Of a stretch of DNA of 64,000 bases, positions 52,421 through 61,033 are shown piece after piece (positions within the stretch are counted from its first letter, which is position 1; every line of letters begins with the position of its first letter). Source of the stretch: UBA11524 sp964383815 (GTDB lineage Bacteria; Bacillota; Clostridia; Christensenellales; Aristaeellaceae); the NCBI GenBank assembly GCA_964383815.1, contig CAYLIC010000002.1:62001-126000 (forward strand). The letters run 5' to 3'. The notes below the pieces were generated by a model. That model saw only the letters and a list, made by a program, of their open reading frames with translations. It did not search any database and was not told the DNA's origin. The position numbers and the translations under genes are program-made.

Positions 52421-53287
52421 ATGGCGTATTATGAATGGAAAGTACCTGATACGGCGGAGGGACAGCGGCTGGACGCATGCCTCCGCCGCTTTTTGCCGGA
52501 GCTTCTCCCCCATGTGCTCCGCGCCAGCTTTCAGCGCCGGGATGTGAAGCTGGACGGCAAGCGCGTGAAGCCGGACGTCCGCGTTTCCGCCGGGCAGCTG
52601 GTGCAGGTCTACTGTGCCGAGCCTTCCGCGCCGCCGGTGGACGTGGTGTATGAGGATGACGATGTGCTGCTGCTGAACAAGCGGGCAGGCATCAGCGTGG
52701 AGCCGGATGAAAAGGGCGGCGCCTGCCTGACAGAGCAGGCTCACAAGCACCTTTTGCGCACCGACCCTGCCGCCCAGGCGCCCAGGCCTTGCCACCGGCT
52801 GGACAACCAGACCTGCGGGCTGATCCTCTTCGCCAAGCATGACCGGGCGGAGGAGATCCTGCTGCAGGCCTTCAGGGAGCGCACCATGGACAAGCGCTAC
52901 ATCTGCCTGGTTCGCGGGATGATGAAGCCACCTGCCGCCACCTGCCGGGCCTTCCTGCTGAAGGACGCCCAGGCCGCCCGGGTCACCATTCTCGATCACC
53001 CCGCGCCCGGCGCAAAGCCCATTGCCACCGCCTATGAAACCCTCGAGAGCGGGCCTGTCAGCCGCCTGCGCGTGCACCTGCTGACGGGCCGCACCCATCA
53101 AATCCGCGCCCACCTGGCTGCCCTGGGGCATCCCCTTCTGGGTGATGATGTGTATGGCGACCGCGCCTTCAACCGGCAAAACCATGCAAGGCGGCTCATG
53201 CTCTGCGCCGCATCGCTAACGCTGGATACCGGCGGTCAGCTGCCCCGGCTGGACGGCAGAACCTTCACCATCGATTGTCCTTTTTAA
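52421..53287 (+). CDS. RluA family pseudouridine synthase
   Basis: The 288-residue enzyme has an N-terminal S4-like RNA-binding part (GQRLDACLRRFLPELLPHVL, then FQRRDVKLDGKRV) and a catalytic domain. The active Asp is about residue 128 in RPCHRLDNQTCGL, with RTHQIRAHLAALGHPLLGD near the C-terminus. It isomerises uridines in rRNA or tRNA; which ones is not clear from sequence. It follows the unknown gene with no gap. Confidence 0.93.
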   Translation: MAYYEWKVPDTAEGQRLDACLRRFLPELLPHVLRASFQRRDVKLDGKRVKPDVRVSAGQLVQVYCAEPSAPPVDVVYEDDDVLLLNKRAGISVEPDEKGGACLTEQAHKHLLRTDPAAQAPRPCHRLDNQTCGLILFAKHDRAEEILLQAFRERTMDKRYICLVRGMMKPPAATCRAFLLKDAQAARVTILDHPAPGAKPIATAYETLESGPVSRLRVHLLTGRTHQIRAHLAALGHPLLGDDVYGDRAFNRQNHARRLMLCAASLTLDTGGQLPRLDGRTFTIDCPF

Positions 53288-53379
53288 GTCAGCCCTCTGC
53301 GGCTGATTTTTTTGTGTCACCGTATAAAAACCTACCCAGCCGGGCATGCTGTGTGCATCAACAAAGGAGGCGCATGCCC

Positions 53380-54420
53380 ATGACCCGCGGCTGGTCACCC
53401 ACACCTGCACCCCGGCGCAAGCTGCGCTGGTGGATGTTCCTTCCCCTGGTGCTGCTGCTGTTCCTTCCCCGCCCGGCCCGGGTGGACACCCACGCGCCGC
53501 CGGAGGCCGCACCCACGCCCACAGAGGCGCCGCTGCCCGCCTGCGTGCAGCCAGGCCTGCCCCAGGTGGAAACCCGGCAAGCTGCCTACACCACTCAGGC
53601 GCTGCTCCAGGGCCGCCTGCTGCTGGTGGACGAGGCACACCCCCTGCCGGAAGGCTACACACCACCGGACACCTTCGGCGTATTGCGCCACACCCAAGGC
53701 CGGGTGGAGTGCCGGGATCTTTCCGCCGTTTCCGGGGAGGACACCCTCCAGGCCTTAACCGACCTTTTCGCCGCCGCCCGGCAGGCCCGGTATGTGCAGT
53801 TTGCCGTGTTTGCCGGCACCCGCTCTGCCCAGCAGCAGCGCATATGGCTGACGGACACCCTGGCTGCCTTCGCCCGGGACATGCCCATGGCTGCCGCCCT
53901 GGAGGCCGCCGTGGACGCCGTGGGCAATGTGGGCTGCAGCGAGCATCAGCTGCCCTGGGCGGTGGACATCCGCCAGTGCCCCATATGGAACGGCGCGCCC
54001 CTGTGCCAGCCTTTCGAGGCAACGCCTGCAGGCCGCTGGCTGGCGGAGCACTGCTGGGAGCATGGGTTCATCCGCCGCTGGCCCGGCGCACTGCCTGCCG
54101 ACCACTGCTGCCGGGCCTATCACCTGCGCTATGTGGGCAAGGCTCACGCCATGCTGTTGCACGCCCTGGATGCCACCCTGGAGGAATACCTGGCCTTGCT
54201 CCACCGGCACGGCGCGCTGACCCTCTATGACGAAAGCGGCGCTCCCCTGGCTGCAGCCGTATGCCTGCCAGCCGGAGAGCGCCAAACCCTGTTCACTTTG
54301 CCTTCCGCCCAGGTGGAGGACGCCTCCCTGGACAATACGGGCTATGCGGTGGTTGCCTGCCTGTTCAGCACAGGCGGCGAGGCTTCCCAGGCCACAGCAC
54401 CCAGCCTGCCCGGCCTATGA
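53380..54420 (+). CDS. D-alanyl-D-alanine carboxypeptidase family protein (VanY/M15B)
   Basis: The 346-residue protein has one N-terminal membrane helix (WWMFLPLVLLLFLP, about 16-29), a Pro/Ala/Thr-rich linker, and a zinc carboxypeptidase domain. The metal motif is CSEHQLPWAVDI (about 187-198; SxHxxxxAxD) with the later RAYHLRYVG (about 246-254; HxRYVG). An extra ~90-residue C-terminal domain follows. It would trim D-Ala from peptidoglycan outside the membrane. GGAGG lies nine bases before the ATG at 53380. Its 3' end overlaps lepB on the other strand by 56 bases. Confidence 0.87.
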   Translation: MTRGWSPTPAPRRKLRWWMFLPLVLLLFLPRPARVDTHAPPEAAPTPTEAPLPACVQPGLPQVETRQAAYTTQALLQGRLLLVDEAHPLPEGYTPPDTFGVLRHTQGRVECRDLSAVSGEDTLQALTDLFAAARQARYVQFAVFAGTRSAQQQRIWLTDTLAAFARDMPMAAALEAAVDAVGNVGCSEHQLPWAVDIRQCPIWNGAPLCQPFEATPAGRWLAEHCWEHGFIRRWPGALPADHCCRAYHLRYVGKAHAMLLHALDATLEEYLALLHRHGALTLYDESGAPLAAAVCLPAGERQTLFTLPSAQVEDASLDNTGYAVVACLFSTGGEASQATAPSLPGL

Positions 54421-54883
54421 TGTCCTTTCTGCGGATAGGCCCCACACGTCTGCTGTCGTTGGAGCTGTCCCGGTTATCCCCCATGAGGAAGTATTCATCC
54501 GCGCCCAGGGTTACAGGCTCCCGGTTCTGCTTCCATTGGGTGCAGCTTTCGCTGAGGTACGGCTCCTGCAAGGGTTCGCCGTCCACATGCACCACACCCT
54601 CCACCAGGGATACACTTTCCCCGGGCAGGCCGATGACCCGCTTCACAAAGCACTGGCGGATGATTTTGTGCTTGCCCGCATACCGGCCCGGAAAGTGACA
54701 GATGACCACATCACCCCGCTGCGGCGCACCGATGCGGCAGGCCCACCTGTTCACCAGCAGGATGCACCCATTCTCCAGCGTATCCCGCATGCTGCCACCC
54801 CTGACCCGCACCAGCTCCACCACGAAAAGCCGCAGCAGCGCCGCAAGGCTCAGGCACAGCAGAAGCCACAGCACATCCCTCAT
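54365..54883 (-). CDS. lepB: Signal peptidase I
   Basis: The 172-residue protease has one N-terminal membrane helix, the catalytic Ser in RVRGGSMRDTLENG (about residue 31), the catalytic Lys in CFVKRVIGLPGESV (about residue 81) and the GDNRDSSNDSR box (about 135-145). It cuts signal peptides from secreted proteins, which are many in this window. Its start overlaps the DUF951 stop by four bases, and its end runs 56 bases into the VanY-type gene on the opposite strand. Confidence 0.95.
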   Translation of the reverse strand: MRDVLWLLLCLSLAALLRLFVVELVRVRGGSMRDTLENGCILLVNRWACRIGAPQRGDVVICHFPGRYAGKHKIIRQCFVKRVIGLPGESVSLVEGVVHVDGEPLQEPYLSESCTQWKQNREPVTLGADEYFLMGDNRDSSNDSRRVGPIRRKDIIGRAGWVLWPGKPRRLC

Positions 54884-55086
54884 GCGGGTTCAGGCCCCTG
54901 TGCCAGCACCTTTTTCCGCCGCTTGAGAAAGGTTTCCCTGTCCATCATCACAATGCGCCCGCAGCCGCTGCACTTAATCTTGATGTCTGCGCCCGTGCGG
55001 ATCACCGTCCACTCGCTGGAGCCGCAGGGGTGCTGCTTGCGGGTTTGCACCACATCCCCCAGGCGAATTTCCTGCACTTCTGCCAT
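54880..55086 (-). CDS. DUF951 domain-containing protein
   Basis: The 68-residue protein reads IRLGDVVQTRKQHPCGSSEW, then IKIKCSGCGRIVMMDR, the DUF951 pattern (YyzM). The cysteines in CGSS and CSGCG may bind zinc. It is a small, nucleic-acid-binding-like protein of unknown role, common in Bacillota. CGAGGAGAG precedes the ATG at 55086. It shares a promoter with lepB. Confidence 0.92.
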   Translation of the reverse strand: MAEVQEIRLGDVVQTRKQHPCGSSEWTVIRTGADIKIKCSGCGRIVMMDRETFLKRRKKVLAQGPEPA

Positions 55087-55116
55087 GCGTATCTCTCCTC
55101 GGTATGGAATATGCCT

Positions 55117-55145
55117 ATTATACCGTCTTTCGGCCCAATGTGCAA
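55117..55145 (-). promoter_or_regulatory. Promoter of DUF951-lepB
   Basis: On the minus strand, TTGCAC (55140-55145) and TATAAT (55117-55122) are 17 bases apart. Confidence 0.75.
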
Positions 55146-55156
55146 GAAAATCCGCC

Positions 55157-55185
55157 TTGCTTATTTCCGCCCGGGTGGCTATAAT
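55157..55185 (+). promoter_or_regulatory. Promoter of murI
   Basis: TTGCTT (55157-55162) and TATAAT (55180-55185) are 17 bases apart, back to back with the DUF951-lepB promoter. Confidence 0.72.
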
Positions 55186-55213
55186 AGAAGCATCACAGGA
55201 AGGAGGCGCACCC

Positions 55214-55969
55214 ATGCCCGACCGGTTTTCCCCCATTGGCGTGTTCGACAGCGGCGTTGGCGGCATCAGCGTTCTGAGTGAATTGGTTCGCTGCCTGCCC
55301 GGGGAGGATTTTCTCTACTACGGCGACACCCTTCACGCACCCTACGGCACCAAGTCCCAGGGCGAGGTGCTGGCCTATGTCCGAGGGGTGATGAACCACC
55401 TGATGGCACAGGATGTGAAGGCCGTGGTCATCGCCTGCAATACCGCCACCAGCGTGGCAGCTGCCACCCTCCGGCAGGAGCTTTCCCTGCCCATTATCGG
55501 CATGGAGCCTGCCCTGAAGCCTGCATCCGAAATGCGCCACGGCGGGCAGATTCTCGTTCTTGCCACACCCATGACCCTGCGCCTGCCCAAGTTCCAGGCC
55601 CTGTACGCCCGGTATGGCGAGGGTGCCGTTCCCCTGCCCTGTCCCGGGCTGATGGAGCTGGTGGAGCAGCAGGCCTTCGACCAGGCCAGCCGGTACCTGG
55701 CGGAGCTTTTCTCCCCCTATGATATGGCGCAGGTGGATGCCATTGTGCTTGGCTGCACCCATTATGTGTTTCTGCGCCCGTGCCTGCAGCAGCTTCTTCC
55801 GCCCCATGTGCTGGTCCTGGACGGCAATGCAGGCACCGCCCGCCAGCTGCACCGGGTGCTGGAAGCCCGGCACCTGCTGAACGACCGGGGCGGGAGCATC
55901 CGCTTTGAAACCAGCGGCGACCGGGCCACCGTGCTGCCGCTTCTGGCTCAGCTGCTGGCCCGGGCATAG
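55214..55969 (+). CDS. murI: Glutamate racemase
   Basis: The 251-residue racemase has IGVFDSGVGGISV (Asp about 11), VIACNTATSVAA (first catalytic Cys about 75) and VLGCTHYVFLR (second Cys about 179). It makes D-glutamate for peptidoglycan. AGGAAGGAGG precedes the ATG at 55214. It is a one-gene unit, divergent from lepB. Confidence 0.96.
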   Translation: MPDRFSPIGVFDSGVGGISVLSELVRCLPGEDFLYYGDTLHAPYGTKSQGEVLAYVRGVMNHLMAQDVKAVVIACNTATSVAAATLRQELSLPIIGMEPALKPASEMRHGGQILVLATPMTLRLPKFQALYARYGEGAVPLPCPGLMELVEQQAFDQASRYLAELFSPYDMAQVDAIVLGCTHYVFLRPCLQQLLPPHVLVLDGNAGTARQLHRVLEARHLLNDRGGSIRFETSGDRATVLPLLAQLLARA

Positions 55970-56025
55970 GCTCATCATGTGCTTTCTGGGCATTGCATCG
56001 CCAAAAAGATAAAATAAAACTTATC

Positions 56026-56082
56026 AAAAACTGCCAAAGATACGTTTTGCTGAAAAAACAGGCTTTTCTTTTGGCAGTTTTT
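56026..56082. terminator. Long inverted repeat after murI, possible terminator
   Basis: AAAAACTGCCAAA (56026-56038) and TTTGGCAGTTTTT (56070-56082) are perfect 13-base arms around a 31-base loop. The T-rich end is partly inside the stem. It may end murI transcripts or act in the EF-G leader. Confidence 0.6.
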
Positions 56083-56185
56083 ATGGTATGATGTTCTCAA
56101 CGTATATGGAGCGGCACAGGCCTGTATTCTTCAATATACCAGGGTCTGTCCCCACGTTCAAAAATCATACGAGGAGGAACATATC

Positions 56186-58273
56186 ATGGCTGACTATTTG
56201 ACCAGTAACATTCGCAACATCGCCCTCATGGGACATGGCGGCGAGGGCAAGACCACACTGACCGAGGCCATGCTCTACGCCGCTGGCATTATCGACCGCC
56301 AAGGCAAGGTGGAGGACGGCACCACCACCACCGACTTTGAGCCTGAAGAGATTAAGCGCAAGTGCTCCATCAGCGCGGCCTGCGCACCTATCGACTGGAA
56401 TGGCAAGATGCTCAACGTCATCGACGTGCCCGGTTATTTTGATTTTATTGCCGAGATGGTTGGCCCTCTGCGCGTGGTGGAAACTGCCTGCATCGTGGTT
56501 GGCGGCGTTACCGGCCTGAGCGTTGGCGCGGAGAAGGCCTTCAAGCACGCGGTGAAGAGCGGCGTGGGCCGTATGTTTGTTGTGAACCAGATGGATCGCG
56601 ATCACGCCAGCTTTGACAAGGTGACCCAGCAGCTGCGCGACCGCCATGGCTCCTGCGTTGTGCCCGTCCTGATGCCCATTGGCGAAGGCCCGGATTTCCG
56701 CGGTGTGGTGAACGTGCTGGAAAAGAAGGCCTACGAGGGTGCCTTCCAGAAGAGCAAGGAAATCCCCATGCCCGACAGCATGAAGGACAAGGTGGACAAG
56801 GCCTTTGAATACCTGACCGAGCAGGCTGCCGCCGCCGATGATGACCTGATGATGAAGTACCTGGAGGAAGGCGAGCTGAACTACGATGAGATTCTCATCG
56901 GCTTCCGCAAGGGTATGAAGAATGGCGATATTGTTCCCGTGTGCGCCTGCTCTGCGCTGACTGGCGTGGGCGTTACCCGCATGATGGACCTGATGGCTAA
57001 GTATCTCCCCTCTCCCGCCCACGAGGGCATTGAGCACGATGGCTTCAACGCCCGCACCGGCGAGGCCCAGGTTCGCATCTGCAAGGATGATCAGCCCTTC
57101 TCCGCCTTCGTGTATAAGACCATTGCCGACCCCTTTGTCGGCAAGCTGAGCCTGTTCCGCATCTTCTCCGGCACGCTGACCCCCAGCACCATCCTTTATA
57201 ACGTGAACAAGGACAAGACCGAGAAGTCCTCCGGCCTGTACATCCTCCGCGGCAAGAAGCAGATTGCCAAGCAGACCCTCCACGCCGGCGACCTGGGCGC
57301 CTTCTCCAAGCTGCAGTATACCCAGACTGGCGACACCCTGGCGGATTATCAGAACCCCATCCAGTATCCCGGCCTGGCCTGGCCCGCACCCTGCATGAGC
57401 AAGGCTGTCTATGCCTCCAAGCAGGGCGAGGAGGACAAGATTTTCTCCGGCCTGAACCGCCTGATGGAGGAGGATCCCTCCATTACCCTGGAGAAGAATA
57501 CCGACACCACCGAAACCCTGCTGTCCGGCCAGGGTGAAATGCACCTGGACGTGATCCGCAACCGCCTGGCTGCCAAGTTTGGCGCCAACGCCATCCTGCA
57601 GGATCCCAAGATTCCCTACCGCGAAACCATCCGCAAGGCCGTGAAGGTACAGGGCCGGCACAAGAAGCAGTCCGGCGGCCATGGTCAGTTTGGCGATGTG
57701 TGGATTGAGTTCTCTCCCATCCTGGACGAGGACGTGGATTTCGAGTTTGTGGATGCGGTTGTCGGCGGCGTGGTGCCCCGCAACTTCATTCCCTCTGTGG
57801 AAAAGGGCCTGAGGGAAAACCTGGTTCACGGCGTGCTGGCAGGCTACCCCATGGTGCACCTGCGGGCCAAGCTGTACGATGGCTCCTACCACCCGGTGGA
57901 CTCCTCCGAAATGGCCTTCAAGACCGCCGCCCGCATCGCCTACAAGAAGGGCTGTGCCGATGCCTCTCCCGTGCTGCTGGAGCCCATTATGCACGTTGAG
58001 GTCACCGTGCCGGACGAGTACATGGGCGACATCATGGGCGACATGAACAAGCGCCGCGGACGCATCATCGGCATGACCCAGACCGACGGCCAGCAGATGG
58101 TGGAGGCGGAAGCACCCCAGGCCGAAATGTTCAAGTACGCCACCGACCTGCGCTCCATGACCCAGGCCCGCGGTTCCTTCACCATGCGGTTTGAACGCTA
58201 TGAAGAAGTTCCCGCCGCTGTGGCTGAAAAGGTTATCGCCGCTGCCGACAAGCAGGACGACGACGAGGATTAA
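56186..58273 (+). CDS. Elongation factor G-like GTPase (EF-G2-type paralogue)
   Basis: The 695-residue protein has the five EF-G domains, with QGEMHLDVIRNRLAAKFG in domain III and YRETIRKAV at the start of domain IV. The G motifs are not those of standard EF-G: G1 is GHGGEGKTT (16-24), switch I reads PEEIKRKCSIS instead of RGITI, G3 is DVPGY (80-84) and G4 is NQMD (134-137) instead of NKMD. This pattern is that of the second EF-G type (EF-G2), not the one encoded with rpsL, rpsG and tuf. It probably binds the ribosome with GTP; its exact role is open. GAGGAGGAAC precedes the ATG. Confidence 0.85.
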   Translation: MADYLTSNIRNIALMGHGGEGKTTLTEAMLYAAGIIDRQGKVEDGTTTTDFEPEEIKRKCSISAACAPIDWNGKMLNVIDVPGYFDFIAEMVGPLRVVETACIVVGGVTGLSVGAEKAFKHAVKSGVGRMFVVNQMDRDHASFDKVTQQLRDRHGSCVVPVLMPIGEGPDFRGVVNVLEKKAYEGAFQKSKEIPMPDSMKDKVDKAFEYLTEQAAAADDDLMMKYLEEGELNYDEILIGFRKGMKNGDIVPVCACSALTGVGVTRMMDLMAKYLPSPAHEGIEHDGFNARTGEAQVRICKDDQPFSAFVYKTIADPFVGKLSLFRIFSGTLTPSTILYNVNKDKTEKSSGLYILRGKKQIAKQTLHAGDLGAFSKLQYTQTGDTLADYQNPIQYPGLAWPAPCMSKAVYASKQGEEDKIFSGLNRLMEEDPSITLEKNTDTTETLLSGQGEMHLDVIRNRLAAKFGANAILQDPKIPYRETIRKAVKVQGRHKKQSGGHGQFGDVWIEFSPILDEDVDFEFVDAVVGGVVPRNFIPSVEKGLRENLVHGVLAGYPMVHLRAKLYDGSYHPVDSSEMAFKTAARIAYKKGCADASPVLLEPIMHVEVTVPDEYMGDIMGDMNKRRGRIIGMTQTDGQQMVEAEAPQAEMFKYATDLRSMTQARGSFTMRFERYEEVPAAVAEKVIAAADKQDDDED

Positions 58274-58284
58274 TCCCCAGGCAA

Positions 58285-58320
58285 AAGCCGTGCTCCGCAA
58301 AATGGAGCACGGCTTCTTTT
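58285..58320. terminator. Bidirectional terminator between EF-G paralogue and Nudix gene
   Basis: AAGCCGTGCTCC pairs perfectly with GGAGCACGGCTT around a seven-base loop, followed by CTTTTA; an AAAA run flanks the other side. Confidence 0.88.
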
Positions 58321-58768
58321 ATTCCAGCACGTTCACCCACTGCCCGTTTTCCTCCCGGAAGGAAAACTCGTTCAGGTCCTCCCGCAGGAATAGCTGCAGC
58401 ATGTCGCCCATGGTGTTGGCGAGCTTCGCCTTGGGCATGTCCGCAACGGGCATCCACCACACCCGGCCTTCGCCGGAGGAGCGCAATTCGCCCTCGTACT
58501 CGCCGGTTTTGTACAGGAACACCACGTTCCGCACGCCGTGTCGCATCCAGTGCTTCACGCCGCACAGCCGCGGGTGACGGATGGTCAGCCCGGTTTCCTC
58601 CCGCACCTCGCGGATAACCGCCTGGGTGAAGGTTTCGCCCTGTTCCACATGCCCGCCGGGGAACACCACGCCGGGCCAGTCGCCTGTGCGCTCCTGCACC
58701 ACGGCGTTGCCGTCCGGGTCATACACCATGCACATATTGGTGAAAATCACCTGTTCCGACGGATGCAT
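58319..58768 (-). CDS. Nudix hydrolase (MutT-like)
   Basis: The 149-residue protein has a complete Nudix box: GGHVEQGETFTQAVIREVRE plus ETGL (about 38-61), with the Glu residues that bind magnesium. It starts with VIFTNMCMVYDPDGNAVVQE. Relatives clean oxidised nucleotides (8-oxo-dGTP) or other nucleoside diphosphates. It is the last gene of the proA operon, 11 bases after the ACT gene. Confidence 0.92.
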   Translation of the reverse strand: MHPSEQVIFTNMCMVYDPDGNAVVQERTGDWPGVVFPGGHVEQGETFTQAVIREVREETGLTIRHPRLCGVKHWMRHGVRNVVFLYKTGEYEGELRSSGEGRVWWMPVADMPKAKLANTMGDMLQLFLREDLNEFSFREENGQWVNVLE

Positions 58769-58779
58769 TGTTCTCTCCC

Positions 58780-59145
58780 CTATTCAATGGTATAGCCAGC
58801 CCGGGCCAGTGCATTCAAGGCCCGGGTGTAATTGTCCTTCTTCGTCAGCACATAGTCCGTGTTGTAGGTGGACACCACAAAAATGCCGATTTTCTCCGCC
58901 GCCAGCACCCGGCTGATGTCCGCCAGTATGCCAATGAGCGAAAAGTCCAGCACACCCTGAATGCGAAACGCCTGCCAGCCGCCGTCCATGTGGGTGGTGT
59001 TGGCAGGCACGTTTTTCTCCAGGCACACCAGGGAATTCTCCTCGTCCGTGGCACCGGTAAAGCAGCAGGGTGCGCCCACGTCCACCTGGGAGAAGTCCTC
59101 CACCCTGCATACGGCAAACTCGCCGTCAATCCGTTGGATGGTCAC
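58780..59145 (-). CDS. ACT domain-containing protein
   Basis: The 121-residue protein ends in a clear ACT domain: FSLIGILADISRVLAAEKIG (about 68-87), then IFVVSTYNTDYVLTKKDN. ACT domains bind small ligands, usually amino acids, and this stand-alone type (CASTOR-like) is thought to be a sensor. The ligand is unknown. It starts at GTG (59145) with AGGAGG eight bases upstream. Its place in the proA operon suggests an amino acid link, but that is inference. Confidence 0.88.
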   Translation of the reverse strand: MTIQRIDGEFAVCRVEDFSQVDVGAPCCFTGATDEENSLVCLEKNVPANTTHMDGGWQAFRIQGVLDFSLIGILADISRVLAAEKIGIFVVSTYNTDYVLTKKDNYTRALNALARAGYTIE

Positions 59146-59174
59146 GTTTCAAGCCTCCTGTGAAACCAGACACC

Positions 59175-59741
59175 TTACTGTTTCTGGATCATGAAGCACT
59201 CCGGTGCGCCTGGGCCGGCGTTCAGAAAGCGGCTGTGCAGCACGTTGAACTCCTGGGGCCGCAGGGTGGATAGCCAGTCCACCAGGGCGTGGCGTTCCCG
59301 GTCGCCCTCAGCGTGACCGGGGTAGGCGCACACGGTGCACACGCCGCCCTTTTCCAGCAGGGACAAGGCTGCGGCCAGCGCCTGCCGGGTGGTTTCCCAC
59401 AGGGTGGTAATATGCTTGTCGCCGCCGGGCAGCCAGCCCAGGTTGAAGGCCACCGCCCGCACCGGGGCAGTCACATATTCCCCCATATGCTGGTGTCCCT
59501 CTGCATACAGGGTGCACCGGGGCAGCAAACCCTTTTCCCGCAAGGCTTCCGCTGTTCGGGCCACAGCATCCGGCTGAATGTCAAAGCCAATCACCCGTCC
59601 CTCTTCGCCCACCAGCTCCGCCAGCATGCAGGTGTCGTGCCCGTTGCCCAGGGTGGCATCCACCACCGTATCACCGGGGCGGATCACCTGCTTCAGGGCA
59701 TCCGCTGCCAGGTACCGGGCAGAGCGCAGTTCATAGGCCAT
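59175..59741 (-). CDS. mnmM: tRNA mnm5s2U34-type methyltransferase MnmM (YtqB family)
   Basis: The 188-residue Rossmann methyltransferase has VVDATLGNGHDTCMLAELVG (about 26-45, SAM loop), GFDIQPDAV, AVAFNLGWLPGGDK (the NLGYLPGGDK signature of YtqB) and VCAYPGHAEGDRE. In Bacillus and relatives, YtqB/MnmM completes 5-methylaminomethyl-2-thiouridine at the wobble position of tRNA. The ATG at 59741 has AAGGAG eight bases upstream and follows the RsuA-type stop by two bases. Confidence 0.93.
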   Translation of the reverse strand: MAYELRSARYLAADALKQVIRPGDTVVDATLGNGHDTCMLAELVGEEGRVIGFDIQPDAVARTAEALREKGLLPRCTLYAEGHQHMGEYVTAPVRAVAFNLGWLPGGDKHITTLWETTRQALAAALSLLEKGGVCTVCAYPGHAEGDRERHALVDWLSTLRPQEFNVLHSRFLNAGPGAPECFMIQKQ

Positions 59742-59743
59742 GG

Positions 59744-60454
59744 TCACAGCTCCTTCAATTTGCGGATTTCATTGGCTGTCAGCTGCCGCCACTGGCCCCG
59801 GGGCAGATCCCCCAGGAGAATCGGCCCAAAGCCCACGCGCTTCAGCTGCACCACCTGGTGACCCACCGCCTCAAACATGCGGCGCACCTGGCGGTACCGG
59901 CCCTCGTGGATGGTTACCAGCAGCACCGTGGCAAAGGACTCATACCGCACCACACGCACATGGGCCGGGGAGGTCAGCCGTCCGTCCAGCTGCACACCGG
60001 CCCGCAGGCGGCGGATGGCCTCCTCTTCCACCCGGTTGCTGACCTTCGCCAGGTAGGTCTTGTCCACCTCGTGGCTGGGATGGAGCAGGCTGTTCATCAT
60101 GTCCCCATCGTTGGTCAGGAGCAGCAGGCCTTCGCTGTCAAAGTCCAGCCGCCCCACCGGGTACAGCCGCACAGGATAATCCCGAAACTTGTCCATCACC
60201 GTGGCTCTGCCTTCCGGGTCGGCAGCGGTGGTCACCTCGCCCACGGGTTTGTAGTAGGCCAGGTAGTGCTTTTCCTGCTCCAGGTGCACAGGCGCGCCGT
60301 CCAGGGTAACCCGGTCGGTCGTTTCGTCCACCTGCACGCCCATTTCGGTCACCACGCAGCCATTCACCGCCACATGTCCCTCGGCAATCAGCTTTTCGGA
60401 TGCCCGGCGGGAGGCCACACCGCTCAGGGCCAGGTATTTTTGCAAGCGCATCAT
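59744..60454 (-). CDS. RsuA/RluB/RluF family pseudouridine synthase
   Basis: The 236-residue enzyme has an S4 RNA-binding domain (RLQKYLALSGVASRRASEKL) and the catalytic GRLDFDSEGLLLLTNDG (Asp about residue 102), plus EGRYRQVRRMFEAVGHQV near the C-terminus. It makes pseudouridine in 16S or 23S rRNA; the RluB and RsuA forms cannot be told apart here. Two ATG codons (60454 and 60451) are possible starts. It sits between a GNAT gene and mnmM. Confidence 0.93.
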   Translation of the reverse strand: MMRLQKYLALSGVASRRASEKLIAEGHVAVNGCVVTEMGVQVDETTDRVTLDGAPVHLEQEKHYLAYYKPVGEVTTAADPEGRATVMDKFRDYPVRLYPVGRLDFDSEGLLLLTNDGDMMNSLLHPSHEVDKTYLAKVSNRVEEEAIRRLRAGVQLDGRLTSPAHVRVVRYESFATVLLVTIHEGRYRQVRRMFEAVGHQVVQLKRVGFGPILLGDLPRGQWRQLTANEIRKLKEL

Positions 60455-60462
60455 TGCGGAAA

Positions 60463-61029
60463 TCAACCTTTCTGATGTAATTGGTAGAAAAAGAGCTGGC
60501 AGGCCCGGCGCGCCATGGGCTTTTGCCGTTGTGCCGGGGTGAAGGCCACCGCCAGCCTGTCCAGGCCCTGCAGGGTAAACCCGCAGTGCTGGCAAAACTG
60601 GCAGGCCACAGGGTTGTCATCCGTCACCACCATGCGCAGGCCTTGCATGCCGGCCTTCCGGGAGAAGCTCTCCAGGGCGCCCAGCAGCGCCCGGGCCACA
60701 CCCTTCCGGCGGCAGGCCGGCTCCACCCGCAGGTCGCGTATCTCCGTCCAGCCGGCGTTCTGCCTGGCGGATACCGCCGCCTGGCCCACAAGGCTCTCAC
60801 CCTCAAAGGCAAGAAACATGGCGCTGCTTTCATCCGCCAGCAAGGCTTCCGGCTGCAGGGCAGCATCCATGGGAAAGCTGCGCCACTCCGCCCTGGGCAG
60901 CGGCACATACCCCAGGGTAAACCCGCTGCGGCCTATGCGCAGCATCACATCCTCGCCCACCAAGCATGCGCCGTCAATGGGCCGCAGGCAGGCCAGCAGC
61001 TCCCGGGTCATTCTGCGAATGATCAGCAT
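60463..61029 (-). CDS. GNAT family N-acetyltransferase
   Basis: The 188-residue protein has a GNAT core: FLAFEGESLVGQAAVSARQN, then IRDLRVEPACRRKGVARALL (about 95-114), where RRKGVA is the acetyl-CoA loop, and NPVACQFCQHCGF. Its substrate is unknown. GGAGGTG precedes the ATG at 61029. It starts four bases after the HAD gene end. Confidence 0.88.
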   Translation of the reverse strand: MLIIRRMTRELLACLRPIDGACLVGEDVMLRIGRSGFTLGYVPLPRAEWRSFPMDAALQPEALLADESSAMFLAFEGESLVGQAAVSARQNAGWTEIRDLRVEPACRRKGVARALLGALESFSRKAGMQGLRMVVTDDNPVACQFCQHCGFTLQGLDRLAVAFTPAQRQKPMARRACQLFFYQLHQKG

Positions 61030-61033
61030 CCGC

